From: Filobasidium wieringae | Lineage: Eukaryota; Basidiomycota; Tremellomycetes; Filobasidiales; Filobasidiaceae | Assembly: GCA_001600055.1 (NCBI GenBank) | Contig: BCIV01000009.1 | Location: 776,311-840,310 of the forward strand | DNA length: 64,000 bases | Reading direction: 5' to 3' | Part shown: positions 22,941 through 35,150 of the stretch, in pieces | How positions within the stretch are numbered: position 1 is the stretch's first letter | Layout: each line of letters opens with the position of its first letter | The notes under the pieces: generated by a model | Database searches by the model: none | Told to the model about the DNA's origin: nothing | Seen by the model: the letters and a program-made list of their open reading frames with translations, nothing else | Translations under genes and position numbers: made by a program

Positions 22941-23753
22941 CTAAGCTCCGACCTTCTTCCACTCGTAATCCCACCTCGGTCCGTTTCCCCAGGTATCCCT
23001 AGGAACCTTCATCTCCCTTGGGAACAGTCCCTCGACCCTTGCCTCGTAGTACTTCCTCTCGGCCAGTGAAAGCTTCTTCTTCCTTTCTCCCCCTTCAGTC
23101 TTCAGTTGTTCCTCTTCCGCTAGAGTGAGGGGTTTCGAGGAGAGGGAAGCGAAAGCGGGGAGAGGGGAGGAAGAGGTCTTGTTCCTCGTATCGGGTTTGT
23201 AATTGGACTGCTCGTATAGTTTCTTGACGGTTGTCGATGTTCCCGATTCCGAGATCACTCTCAATTTTTCACAAGCTCTGACCATAGCTTTCATCTTCTT
23301 CTCCAACCCGATCCTTCTCTGATCCCTCTCTTCCCTCAATTCCATCAATCCCGCTCGTGTGATAGTCTTGTGAGCTTCTCCAGTAGGATCTTCCCTCAAG
23401 CTTAAAACCTTTTCCAACTTTTCCTTGGTTCCCGGTCGATACGTCCCCGTAGGAGTAGCCGGATGAACCTTGGAAGTCTCATGCAATTGGGTCTCCCACC
23501 CTTCCTCCTGCACTTCCGATGAACCCTTCTTTCCTCCGGAAGAAGAAGAGCCTTCCAAGAAAGTAACGAGGGGAGGGTAAAGTGTTTTCCTCAAGACGTC
23601 CATCCGGGAATCTCCAGCGGTAGAGTCTCTGTCTTTTGGGGACGCTTTGGCCGAGGCGCCAGAGGCGATGGCATAGGTTCGAGATTGGTGTTGTACATTT
23701 GATTTTAGTGAACGAGTGAGTTGGGGGAGGTGGGATCGGACAGGGAATGACAT
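22941..23753 (-). CDS. mitochondrial large-subunit ribosomal protein, probably mL40
   Basis: A single exon of 270 codons on the minus strand, tail to tail with the RCC1-PHD gene (132 bases apart). The N-terminus (MSFPVRSHLPQLTRSLKS) is rich in Ser/Arg and amphipathic, fitting mitochondrial import. The middle has a charged helical segment (LMELREERDQRRIGLEKKMK) like the helix of mL40/MRPL28 proteins. The C-terminus ends with VEGLFPREMKVPRDTWG and WDYEWKK. The assignment to mL40 rests on this helix and tail pattern and is moderate; another fungal mitoribosomal protein is possible. Confidence 0.6.
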   Translation of the reverse strand: MSFPVRSHLPQLTRSLKSNVQHQSRTYAIASGASAKASPKDRDSTAGDSRMDVLRKTLYPPLVTFLEGSSSSGGKKGSSEVQEEGWETQLHETSKVHPATPTGTYRPGTKEKLEKVLSLREDPTGEAHKTITRAGLMELREERDQRRIGLEKKMKAMVRACEKLRVISESGTSTTVKKLYEQSNYKPDTRNKTSSSPLPAFASLSSKPLTLAEEEQLKTEGGERKKKLSLAERKYYEARVEGLFPREMKVPRDTWGNGPRWDYEWKKVGA

Positions 23754-24142
23754 GATGAGGCTTTTCGTTGGGAGTGAGGAACGAGAGAAGGAGAAGAGAG
23801 GGAGGTGGGTTCTTGATTTTATTCCCTGTTTCTTTTGGTGAAAGTGAACTTTAGCTGAGCGAAGGAGATGTCGAGGTCGATGGGTTTCCGACTTTCAGAT
23901 GTCAAGATCACGGACATCTCTACGTTTATCACAGCAATATCAGGACGGAGCGGAGATCGCGACATGACCTGAATACGATCGATGCCATGAACGGACATGG
24001 ATACCTAGTACATCCCCGCTGTAACCTCATTTTGGCTACAACCGAACAAAAGCACCTCACCTCCAGATCTTCTGGACAGACTTGGACCTACAATCCTCCC
24101 CTTTCCACGTCCACGTTTACCCTCAAAACAACTCTCCCCAAA
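23754..24142. other. divergent promoter region
   Basis: Separates the mL40-like gene (-) and the eIF3 L gene (+), both translation genes. An ATG at 23987 is in frame with eIF3 L but precedes the conserved start [14 protein letters not shown] and is probably not used. No specific element is recognised. Confidence 0.45.
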
Positions 24143-26784
24143 ATGTCTCAAGCTTTCTACGACGACCCCGAATCTCTTCTCCCTGAGCCTTCTAGCTACG
24201 CCGCCCCCTCGGATCCTTCGCATACCAGAGGACAGTACCAGGAATACATTGACGAGCATGGATTGACTGGTGCTGGACAGCCCAAGGAGGATGATGGAGA
24301 GGAAGAGAGGGAGAGGTTGGAGGGGTTGAAGGAGGTGCTTGCTCAGGTTCCTGACGAGGTCAAGAAGGTGAGTTGCGATCGACTTGTACTTCGAGGAGGA
24401 GAGTGCGGTTCGGGATAGAGTGAGCAGAATACATCGAGACAGATCTTTGCAGTACGACCCGCTGCTAGCTTGTACGAATATGAGGACTGCCCCTGGAGAT
24501 CCCTTTTCCCTTTTCGATCCACCTCAATTAGCTTAAGAAGGCGTCTCAGGAACCATATGCTAATCTTTACCCACCGCCATACATAGTTCATCCAATCCTT
24601 CCACGCCGCAATCCTTTCCAACGATACCCCTCAAATCCTATCAATGTACGAATCCGGATGGAACAGGATCACCCAGCAATACTACTCCAACGAAGAATGG
24701 CCTGAGGGCGAGGTCGTCTCTGGTCTGGTCGGAGGAGGTGAGATCATTCTCAGCCAAACCGAGAAAAAGAAAGGGTCATTCCTGACTGATTTTTGTGGAT
24801 CTTGTTTTGATGGAATAGATCAGTTGTTCTTGACTCTCTACAGGGAACTTTACTTTAGACACGTTTATGCGAAATTGGAGCCTAATGTTGACGATCGATT
24901 CCAATCGTACGAAAACATTTGTGAATTGTTCAACTTGTTGCTCAGTAGGTCCTGATCCTTTCCCTTATTCTTCTTGCTCGAGCTGATGCTTTGTTTGGGT
25001 ACCGTGATGAATAGACTCTGAACAACCTGTCCCCCTTGATCTACCTATCCAGTGGTTGTGGGATATGTTGGATGAGTTTGTCTACCAGTTCCAGTCGTTT
25101 GCTCAGTGGAGGAGTGTCGTCAAAAACAAGAGCGAGGACGAGTTGGCCATGTTGGCTGAGAACCCTCAGGTGAGCCCAGAATGTCTGAACACGAATGAAC
25201 AAGGGCGGCGGGGACTGATGGTGATATCGCTTGCATGCAGATCTGGAGCTGTTACTCCGTCTTGAACGTCTTGTACTCGCTCGTCCAGAAGTCCCAGATC
25301 AACGAGCAGTTGATCGCCGAGAAGAACGGGTCTTCCCCTGAGGAGGTCGCGTGAGTCGTCCTTCCCTGCCAGGGTGATTATAAAGAGGACGGCGGGACTG
25401 ATAGATGTTGTTGCTGACACGATGCGGTAGTGAGATCGCTGGAGAGTACGGTTCCAAGCCTCTTTACAGGAACTTGGGGTACTTCTCTTTGATCTGTCTT
25501 TTGAGGGTTCATGCGCTCCTCGGAGACCCTACTCGTCAGTCCCCTCCACTCGTATCTGCCATTGCGGTTTGAAGCTGACCACTAGTTTCGCTCTGCAGTC
25601 GCTCTTCAGACCATGCAGCACGTTGATCTGGGTAACAACGCCTTGTTGACCAAGATCACTGCTTGTCACGTTACCACCTACTACCACGTCGGATATGCTT
25701 ATATGGCACTCGGACGATACCCCGATGCGATCAAGATCTTTGTATCGGTCTTGATCTTCTTCAACAGGATGAAGCAGTACCACACTAGGAGTTACCAGTA
25801 TGGTTCGGTGAGTCGGTCCATGATGGGGGAACGGTCTGGGAGAAGAGGTGAGGCTGATCAGGTGATTTTGGGTTTTTTCTTGATGTTGGTAGATCGCAAA
25901 GCAGTGTGAGAGGATGTACGCTTTCCTCGCTATCTGTACCTCGCTCTCTCCCGGACCTACGGACGAGGGTATCATGACCATCGTCAAGGAACACTACGGC
26001 GATCAGCTCTCTGCCATGCAGAACGGTGCTTCCAAGGAGACCGCCCTCGCCGCCTTCAAAGAGCTCTTCGTAGGAGCTTGTCCTAAATTCCTCAGCCCCG
26101 TTTCTCCCCCTTACGAAGACCACGACCAACTTGCCGCTTGGGTCTCGGAACCTCCCCAGGACGCTCTGTTACGTCAGACCGACCTCTTCATTTCGGACGT
26201 GGACGCGATTCTGGGCGTATCGACGATGAGATCGTTCTTGAAGCTCTACACTTCGATCGACGCTACCAAGCTGGCAAACTTCCTCGACGAGGACGAGGAT
26301 ACGGTTTTGGAGAGGATGATGAGCTTGAAGGCGGCCTCGAGGAGTTATGCGCATAGGAATGGGGAGGGAAGCTTGTTGGATGGAGAGAGGATCGTCACGA
26401 ACAACTTGGACTTTTACATTCAGGGGGTGAGTTTTCACGCCAGAGGAATCACATCGAGAGATTCGAGTATGGACTGACTGATGGGAATCTCGCTCTACTC
26501 TATAGTCCATGGTTCAGGTCGCCGAGACGACGACCAACCGTAGGTTCGCTGGGTTCTTCATCAGGAACGCGGAGAATGCCAACCGAACGTTTGAGAACAT
26601 CAAAAACGCACCGCTCCCTATCGCTCGGTCTGCCAACGCTTCCGCCTCGGCTCAACAAGCGGGTCAGGGGCAACAAGCACAAAAGACTGGAGCCGGTCAG
26701 CGAACGGGGCAAGGGAACAAGCCTGCCGCTGGACAGGCGCAGAGAGGGGCGGTCAGAACTGGAGGAAACCCTTGGGCGCGATGA
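24143..26784 (+). CDS. eukaryotic translation initiation factor 3 subunit L
   Basis: eIF3 L (Paf67 family) is part of the eIF3 scaffold that recruits mRNA to the 40S ribosome. Exons 24143-24367, 24587-24737, 24819-24944, 25015-25169, 25241-25350, 25431-25534, 25599-25807, 25893-26426 and 26506-26784 give 630 residues, somewhat longer than the human protein. Recognisable family blocks include [76 protein letters not shown] and [19 protein letters not shown]. The C-terminus is Gly/Gln/Ala-rich low complexity ending GGNPWAR. The first intron (219 nt) is about three times longer than the others. Confidence 0.96.
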
Positions 26785-27129
26785 GAGCGGGAGAGGGGGT
26801 CGTGTTGCATAGGTAGTAGAGGGATTGTGTGATTGTGATATTGATATGACATTGAATGAACTGTGCGACGTAAAGTGGGCGATGAGCGATGGTTGGTTGA
26901 ACGAGGTGCTGGTTGGTTGGCGCTGTTGACGTTGTTGTCATTTTCTCGTAAGCGGGGCGTGTCATCATAGCTCCACGCGCAACCGAGCTCATTCCATCTC
27001 CAGCGACCAGCGCCTGGACCTCACTGCTCACTGCTCTAACTGATATTTGTACTGTTACTTCTCCTCTCTTCCTCTCTCTCTTCTCCTATCCACAAGACAG
27101 GTTCGTCATACATACACACAACTCATACA
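26785..27129. other. intergenic region, phosphoglucomutase promoter
   Basis: Contains the eIF3 L 3' flank and the phosphoglucomutase promoter. A CT-rich tract at about 27061-27090 precedes the start region. No ORF is supported. Confidence 0.5.
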
Positions 27130-29626
<2,497 letters not shown>

Positions 29627-30070
29627 AAAGGGAAGAAAACGAACGGCAACGAGAGAGAGGGAGGGGATATCGTTTGGTAGCATAGCGATTACAGTTGAAG
29701 TTTGGTTTAATATGAAATGACATGCGGTACTTCGGTCCCTTTGGTCCCTTTGATCACTTTCGGGTCGTTTCCCCGGCTCGCCTGCTGGAGTACTCTGCTC
29801 ATTTCTTCGCAGGTTTACTGCCCCTCACGATCATGTTGATTCCAGCCTACGGACGATCAGCCACGCGTGCATCGTCAGCCATGATGTATCTCCCTTTGCT
29901 CGCTCGCTGGGCACTCACTCTTACGGGAACCAACCCGTTATCCGTCGGGAGGTTCCCCATGGCATTCCCAGTCCAGCCGTACGACCTGTCCGTCCGGGTG
30001 CACAAACACGCTGGGGATCAGTCTCTACACCTTCCGCTCGATCCGCACTGCACTGCAAGTCGGTCGGACC
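29627..30070. other. convergent 3' region
   Basis: Lies between the 3' ends of phosphoglucomutase (+) and the gene at 30071-30883 (-). An open frame at 29722-30222 overlaps the latter in antisense and is composition-driven. No gene is supported. Confidence 0.5.
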
Positions 30071-30352
30071 TCACCCGGTACTGTACTCCCTCGGTTTCAG
30101 GTCGAACTCCATCAACGTCCGAGCGTCCCTTCCTTGACCTTCCCCTTGTTGCGCTTGTTGCGCTTGTTGCGTTTGTTGCGCTTGTTGGATCACCAGGTGC
30201 ACCGGCCAGGAGACGCTTATGAATTGGTGAGCCGTCATTTTGCCCTGCTCGCGGAAGGGGGGGAGGAGGGGGGGGGGGGGTTAGTTCGTTGCTTCTCGTT
30301 TTTTCTGCGAATGATCGGAAAGAGAAGGCGAGAGACGGGGACGAGAGACGAG

Positions 30353-30388
<36 letters not shown>

Positions 30389-30883
30389 AAGACGTACGGC
30401 AGGGTACTGCAGGGAACCCTTCTTCCCCCCGTTCTTGATCGTCTTCTTCCCGCTCGTCCTCGGTCTCTTCTTTGAGGATGCTTGGTTCGGTTGATACGGT
30501 TGTGGGTTCGGTTTGGGTTCGGCGGTGGTGCGGCGCGAGGTGGGAATTGTGGACGGGGTGGGGTGAGGGTGAGGGTTCGGATCTTGCTTTGGTTGGGACT
30601 GGGATGGGAATCCGTCGATCCATTCGTCCCCCAGCGTGCCCAGGGTGCTCAGGGTTCGTAGGGAGAGGGACGGGACCTCCATACCCATATCCATATCCAG
30701 ATCGATAGCTTCTGAAGGACAACTCCCTTTACTCCCTCTGCTCGGGGTCGATTGGGTCTGGGCAGTTTGCATGGGGAATATCGTTGTGGCGTTCGCTGTA
30801 TGTGTGGTAGATGTGGTATCGTTTTGAACGTGGTAGATGTGGTAGCGTATGCAGGGGATGGACGGTTCGTCGAGAACTACCAC
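30071..30883 (-). CDS. uncharacterised two-exon protein
   Basis: Exon 1 is 30883-30398 and exon 2 is 30244-30071, joined in phase 0 across a 153-nt intron. Exon 1 is Ser/Thr/Pro/Lys-rich, with an SEAIDLDMDMGMEVPSL stretch and a basic KKRPRTSGKKTIK motif like a nuclear localisation signal. Exon 2 reads GKMTAHQFISVSWPVHLVIQ, then a Gln-Ala repeat, and ends LKPREYSTG. The start could also be the internal Met at 30772, which would shorten the protein by 37 residues. The intron has donor GTACGT and acceptor GAGCAG and contains a (CT)n tract. I do not recognise the family; a nuclear role is a guess from the basic motif. Confidence 0.5.
30359..30386. repeat. (GA)n microsatellite inside an intron
   Basis: An uninterrupted GA tract of about 28 bases lies in the predicted intron 30245-30397 of the minus-strand gene, where it reads as a polypyrimidine (CT)n run just downstream of the donor site. 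Confidence 0.9.
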
Positions 30884-31514
30884 CAGAGATGAAGGTCAAG
30901 GTATATATCATACGGTACAACGGCCGTACAACCCCCTTCCCCCGTCCCCCGCCTTCCGTGCGCGTTGATCGACCCAGAACACCCCAGAACGAAACTCACC
31001 TGGACGTCCGGTGCTTACGGACCGATGGTCTTTCCTGTACGTCTCAGCTCAGCGCTCAGCTCGTGGATTCTGAAGATCATCATTATATTGTGAAGATCGC
31101 GCGGATCACGCGGCGGTGGCTGATCATCCGTTTCATCCGCTTGCCGCTCCATCACGCTGATCATTCGAAGTACTCGGATCACACTCGAATTGACGGTGCA
31201 ATGGTGGTTCAATAATGGTTCACTTACCACGTCGACCATCAGTTCAGTAGAGTGATCAGTTCATCATCTCAGCCTGCAGAGCAAGGGGATGGTCGTGGTC
31301 GATCGCCTGCCAAGAGGTAGTAAGCAGCTGTTAGCGATCACGTGACCGCTCGCTGTATCTGTCGGGTGTCACCGTGCGTGGATCGAGATTACAACGCAAC
31401 GCGTGTATAACAATCGATCGAACGGCCTTTTGTCCTTCAAACGCATCGTCGTCCTCGTCCTTCAGCCAATCATCCACCCTCCCTTACCTCCATTCCTCCC
31501 CTCACCCAACGACG
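30884..31514. other. divergent promoter region
   Basis: Carries the promoters of the uncharacterised minus-strand gene and the lactone oxidase gene. Small ORFs here have no supported coding potential. Confidence 0.5.
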
Positions 31515-33703
31515 ATGGCATCCACCATGTCCTCCCTCTACCAACCCACCCTCACCCCCAGCCAGCTCCAGGCGATCTCGAACGAAGAGATCGAGCGGAT
31601 CTTGCAGGAACAACATGTCAACGTCCCAAAGGGCAGTAAAGAGGGGACTTTTCAGAACTGGGCAAAGACGTTTAAATGTGTTCCAGAGAGGGGTCAGTCG
31701 GTCGTCTTCATCGTCGTCGTGGTGGTCATAGTGTTCATGTACTTACCAAGTTGCGACTTGTTGATACACTAGTATTCAAACCCAAAACGCCGGACCAGGT
31801 ACTCCTCATAACCACCCTCGCGAGAAGACTCTCCAAACCCGTCAGGGCAGCCGCCATCGGTCATTCCCCGTCTGACCTGGCGTGCACTTCCGCCTGGCAG
31901 ATCTTGATGACCGGTTTCGATCGGCCCATCTCCGTCTCCCCCCCGCCCTCACCCTCTAACGACAGCGATTCGAACGGGGGAGCATCCATCGCCCACGTTC
32001 AAGCGGGGATGACCCTGAACGCCCTCCACAAATACCTAGCCCAGAACGGACTGGCCATGACCAACTGCGGGTCGATCGACGCGCAGTCGTTGGGAGGGAC
32101 GATCGTCACTTGTACTCACGGGAGTGGATGGGACTTTGGGGTGCTCACGGAGACCGTTAGGGAGGTCGGGGTCGTCGTTGCGGGTGGAGATTCTCAGGGC
32201 CAAGGACGGGGAGTGGGGGAGGTCAGGTTGGTTAGGTGTTCCAAGGATGTGGAACCGGATCTGTTTAATGCTACCATGTGAGTGGCATCCCGTTGGCTTT
32301 GTTTCCTCACTTGCGGGAACTCGACATTGACACCACCTCCATTCACCTCCTTTTCATTCTACTCGCCCTGTTCACCCCGTTCACTTTGATAGCTGCGGAC
32401 TAGGTCTGACGGGGATCATCACGGATATCAAGATCGCCGTGGAACCCGCCTTTAGGTTGAGAGAGAAGAAGACTCCCATCACCTTGGACCAACTTCTTTC
32501 CCTCCCCTCTTCCCCCTCTTCCCCCTCTTCCTCCCTTTCCCGTTCCCCCTCCTCTGGTTCCACTACCGACCAAACCCCGCTCCTACCCACCCAAACCCTC
32601 ATCCAGAAACTAGACCTCCAACACGTGAACGCACAGGATCACGGGCAGGGGATCATCGATCGGATCGCCCAGAGCGCGGAACATGTTAGACTCTGGTATT
32701 ACCCCCATACGGATGGGGTCGTCGTGGCCCAGGCGGGAAGGGTCTATGAGGTGCGTCGTTTGCGTCGTTTAGAGAGGGCGTTGGGTTGAGGGGGTTGGGA
32801 GTTGACCCTGGCTTTTTGCGTCCCTTTTTGTGATACTCGCTCTCGCTCTCCCGCAGGACCCGATCCCTACCAACAAGCTGTCCGACCTTTGGGGCGAATT
32901 CACCAACTTCCATATGACCCAGTTCTTCCTCTTTCTAGCCAAATTCGCACCCAGGTTGACGACGTGGGTGGGGAAATGGGCTTGGTGGTTGCAATCCGAT
33001 GGTGGCGTCGGGCAGGATCATGGCTTCAAGGTCTTCACTTTTGATTGTCTCGTGAGTCCCCACGTGCCCGCAGGTGGCTTGGGAACCCGGTTCGGAGCTG
33101 ATCGCTGAACGCCGCCCGCCGCCCTAGTTCCCGCAATATACTACCGAATGGGCCATCCCTTATACCGAGACCCGTCAGACCTTGATCGAGATCAGGGATT
33201 GGTTGAAGAGGGAACAGGCCGATCCGAACGGAGAACGCGTCCATTGGCCCATCGAGATCAGGTTTAGTAAACCGGACGACGTATGGTTGTCACCCGGGTA
33301 TGGGAGGAGGACGACTTGGATCGGGATCGTTCAGTATCGGTCAGTCCACTCCGCGCGGCCTCGCTTGCTTGCACTCGGCGCATTCGTGATTGCCGCTTTT
33401 CGCTGACCAAAGACCACCCCGCTCGTCACACACAGCGCTTACGGACTTTCCACGCCTTACGAAAAGATCTTCGAACGGTTCACTTCCATCCTCAAAGCTC
33501 ACCAGGGCCGACCTCACTGGGCGAAACAACACGATTTCACGAGGGGCACCCTGAACGCCGTCTACCCGATGTTCGACAGGTTCTGTCGGGTAAGGGAGAA
33601 ATGGGACCCGGAGAACAGGTGGGCTTGTACTTATGGCGAGAGACACTTTGGGACGGGCGCTGGCGAGGGGGAGGGGGAGAAGATCAAGGAGGTCCCGAAG
33701 TGA
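31515..33703 (+). CDS. ALO1: D-arabinono-1,4-lactone oxidase
   Basis: FAD-linked oxidase making D-erythroascorbate, the fungal vitamin C analogue, at the mitochondrial outer membrane (family knowledge). Exons 31515-31692, 31773-32277, 32393-32750, 32857-33051, 33128-33339 and 33436-33703 give 571 residues. The N-terminal FAD domain has NWAKTFKCVPERVFKPKTPD and the GHSPSDLACT motif, whose His is the candidate covalent flavin site. GSIDAQSLGGTIVTCTHGSG and CGLGLTGIITDIKI follow. The C-terminal ALO domain shows WPIEIRFSKPDD, the conserved HWAK motif in GRPHWAKQHDF and WDPENRW. The start is the first Met that splices into the conserved region. An acid/Gly/Glu stretch ends the protein. Confidence 0.95.
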
Positions 33704-34385
33704 TCCCCGCGCGCGGGTTGGAGGTTGGATGAGCGGGTTCGGTCTGGAGTTGTTGTGAGATATCATTGGTCGTGCAGATGGGGGTTATCGTATACCATAT
33801 TTATGAACGTCCGGACATTGCGAAGAACGTCGTTCTCGTTTGAAGCGTCCACGGTTTGCCATGGTGACACGGACTCGAGCGGACGAGTGCCATTTTGCGT
33901 GAATCCGCGTTTCATCGAGTCCAATAGGTTCATCGGCTTCATCGACTTCATCGGTCTCATATCCCATGTCCCATCATCGTGAACATCCATACCATAAAAC
34001 ACCCAAATTTACTAATCAGGGAACGTCTTGTATGTTCAAGATCGGGGCGAGTTTCCGTTCATAATCATGCTTCCTTTCGGTAACCGGCTTACCGGCGTGG
34101 GTAAAGGAGGTGGGGGCAAGCAAAAGTCGGAAGGTGGCAGTACCATCAGAAACGTGCGGAGGTCAAACCCTCTCAAGCTACTAATTCTTGCGGCTATACT
34201 GGGTCGACTTGAGCAGAGAACTTGCATTAGGTATCGCCCTGCTCAGATCTCTCAGACTGCTTGGTCAATGTTGTACCTGCGCGACGTTCGGAAGAAGTGA
34301 CGCATACGGCGCATCGTAACATGGCATACTGATTGACTACTACATTCCCTGGCTTCTCCATCATCATCATCATCATCACGATAAA
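33704..34385. other. intergenic region
   Basis: The only repeat is a short (CAT/ATC)n run at about 34359-34378, just before the next ORF. Short ORFs on both strands are not supported by any similarity. Confidence 0.5.
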
Positions 34386-34910
34386 ATGGAATTCATCCGG
34401 GACCTACCATCTCGTACGCCTATGCCTTCTCGCATGCCGCCTTCACGCACGCCTTCAACAGCCGTCAATGTGGAGGTCATCGATTTGACTTCTCCCTCTC
34501 CTCCACCTCGTCCCTCACCGGTAGATGTAAGCCTCATCATTAATGACATCATGGAGACTCATCGACAGGACATTGTATTCTATGAGAAGACACTGGATGC
34601 TATAGTGTCTCACTACGAGGATGAAAAACGTTCTAAGGAGCCTAGAACGGAGGACCATGTTAAGTGGATGCCAAGAAAGACACGTCCAGGGAAGAATTGC
34701 ATGCGAGAAGGGAGGGAAAAAGGGAGGGAAAAAGGGGGGGGGAACGTCAACGTGGCAACCTCTAGCTCCACTATCGAGGCATACAGCTCTAGCTGGATCG
34801 TCGAGGCATACAGCTCTAGCTGGACCATTGAGGCATACAGGTTTGTCAAGAACCTTGAGGGAAGGGAGATGGTGGGAGACGACAGACATCACGAGGGTAG
34901 TTATGAATGA
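34386..34910 (+). CDS. small ORF with SUMO-interaction-like motif and 27-bp repeats
   Basis: An uninterrupted 174-codon frame starting MEFIRDLPSRTPMPSR. Residues about 28-38 read VNVEVIDLTSPSP, a good match to a SUMO-interacting motif (hydrophobic V-I-D-L-T core followed by Ser/Pro). A charged middle (RKTRPGKNCMREGREKGREK) precedes three tandem copies of a nine-residue unit like SSSWIVEAY, encoded by 27-bp repeats at 34761-34841. I recognise no family. It could be a real small protein, or the 5' exon of a longer gene. The overlapping minus-strand frame (35039-34515) is also open, so strand assignment is uncertain. Confidence 0.4.
   Translation: MEFIRDLPSRTPMPSRMPPSRTPSTAVNVEVIDLTSPSPPPRPSPVDVSLIINDIMETHRQDIVFYEKTLDAIVSHYEDEKRSKEPRTEDHVKWMPRKTRPGKNCMREGREKGREKGGGNVNVATSSSTIEAYSSSWIVEAYSSSWTIEAYRFVKNLEGREMVGDDRHHEGSYE
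34761..34841 (+). repeat. three tandem 27-bp units
   Basis: Units 34761-34787, 34788-34814 and 34815-34841 each begin TCTAGCT and share GAGGCATACAG near the end. Because 27 is a multiple of three, the repeat stays open in several frames on both strands. Confidence 0.85.
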
Positions 34911-35150
34911 GGAAGCCGAGGAAGAGGAAGAGAAGCACGAGGGGAAAGGGAAGGGTCGTTCTATGTACTCGCAGTACAGTAAGGGAAAAAGGGACAAGCC
35001 GATCGTCTTCGTAACCAGATTATTAATATCAACCACCACATTCTCGAGCCGTACAAATGGTTTTATCGTTTTCTAAAGAGAAGGGTATCTGATCTGATCT
35101 ACACTACTAGGCCACTACTTTATTTCCGATCACACCGTCTCGCGAGGTTT

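Noticed and set aside
24368..24586. Long first intron of eIF3 L as host of a small RNA
   Set aside because: No clear C/D or H/ACA boxes were visible; length alone is not evidence.
29722..30222. 166-codon plus-strand ORF after phosphoglucomutase
   Set aside because: It is antisense to the second exon of the minus-strand gene and its C-terminal Leu/Val-Ala repeats mirror that gene's Gln-Ala repeat.
34515..35039. Minus-strand 174-codon ORF
   Set aside because: It is held open by the 27-bp repeats and poly-purine tract; the plus-strand frame has a better motif (VIDLT), though this is not certain.
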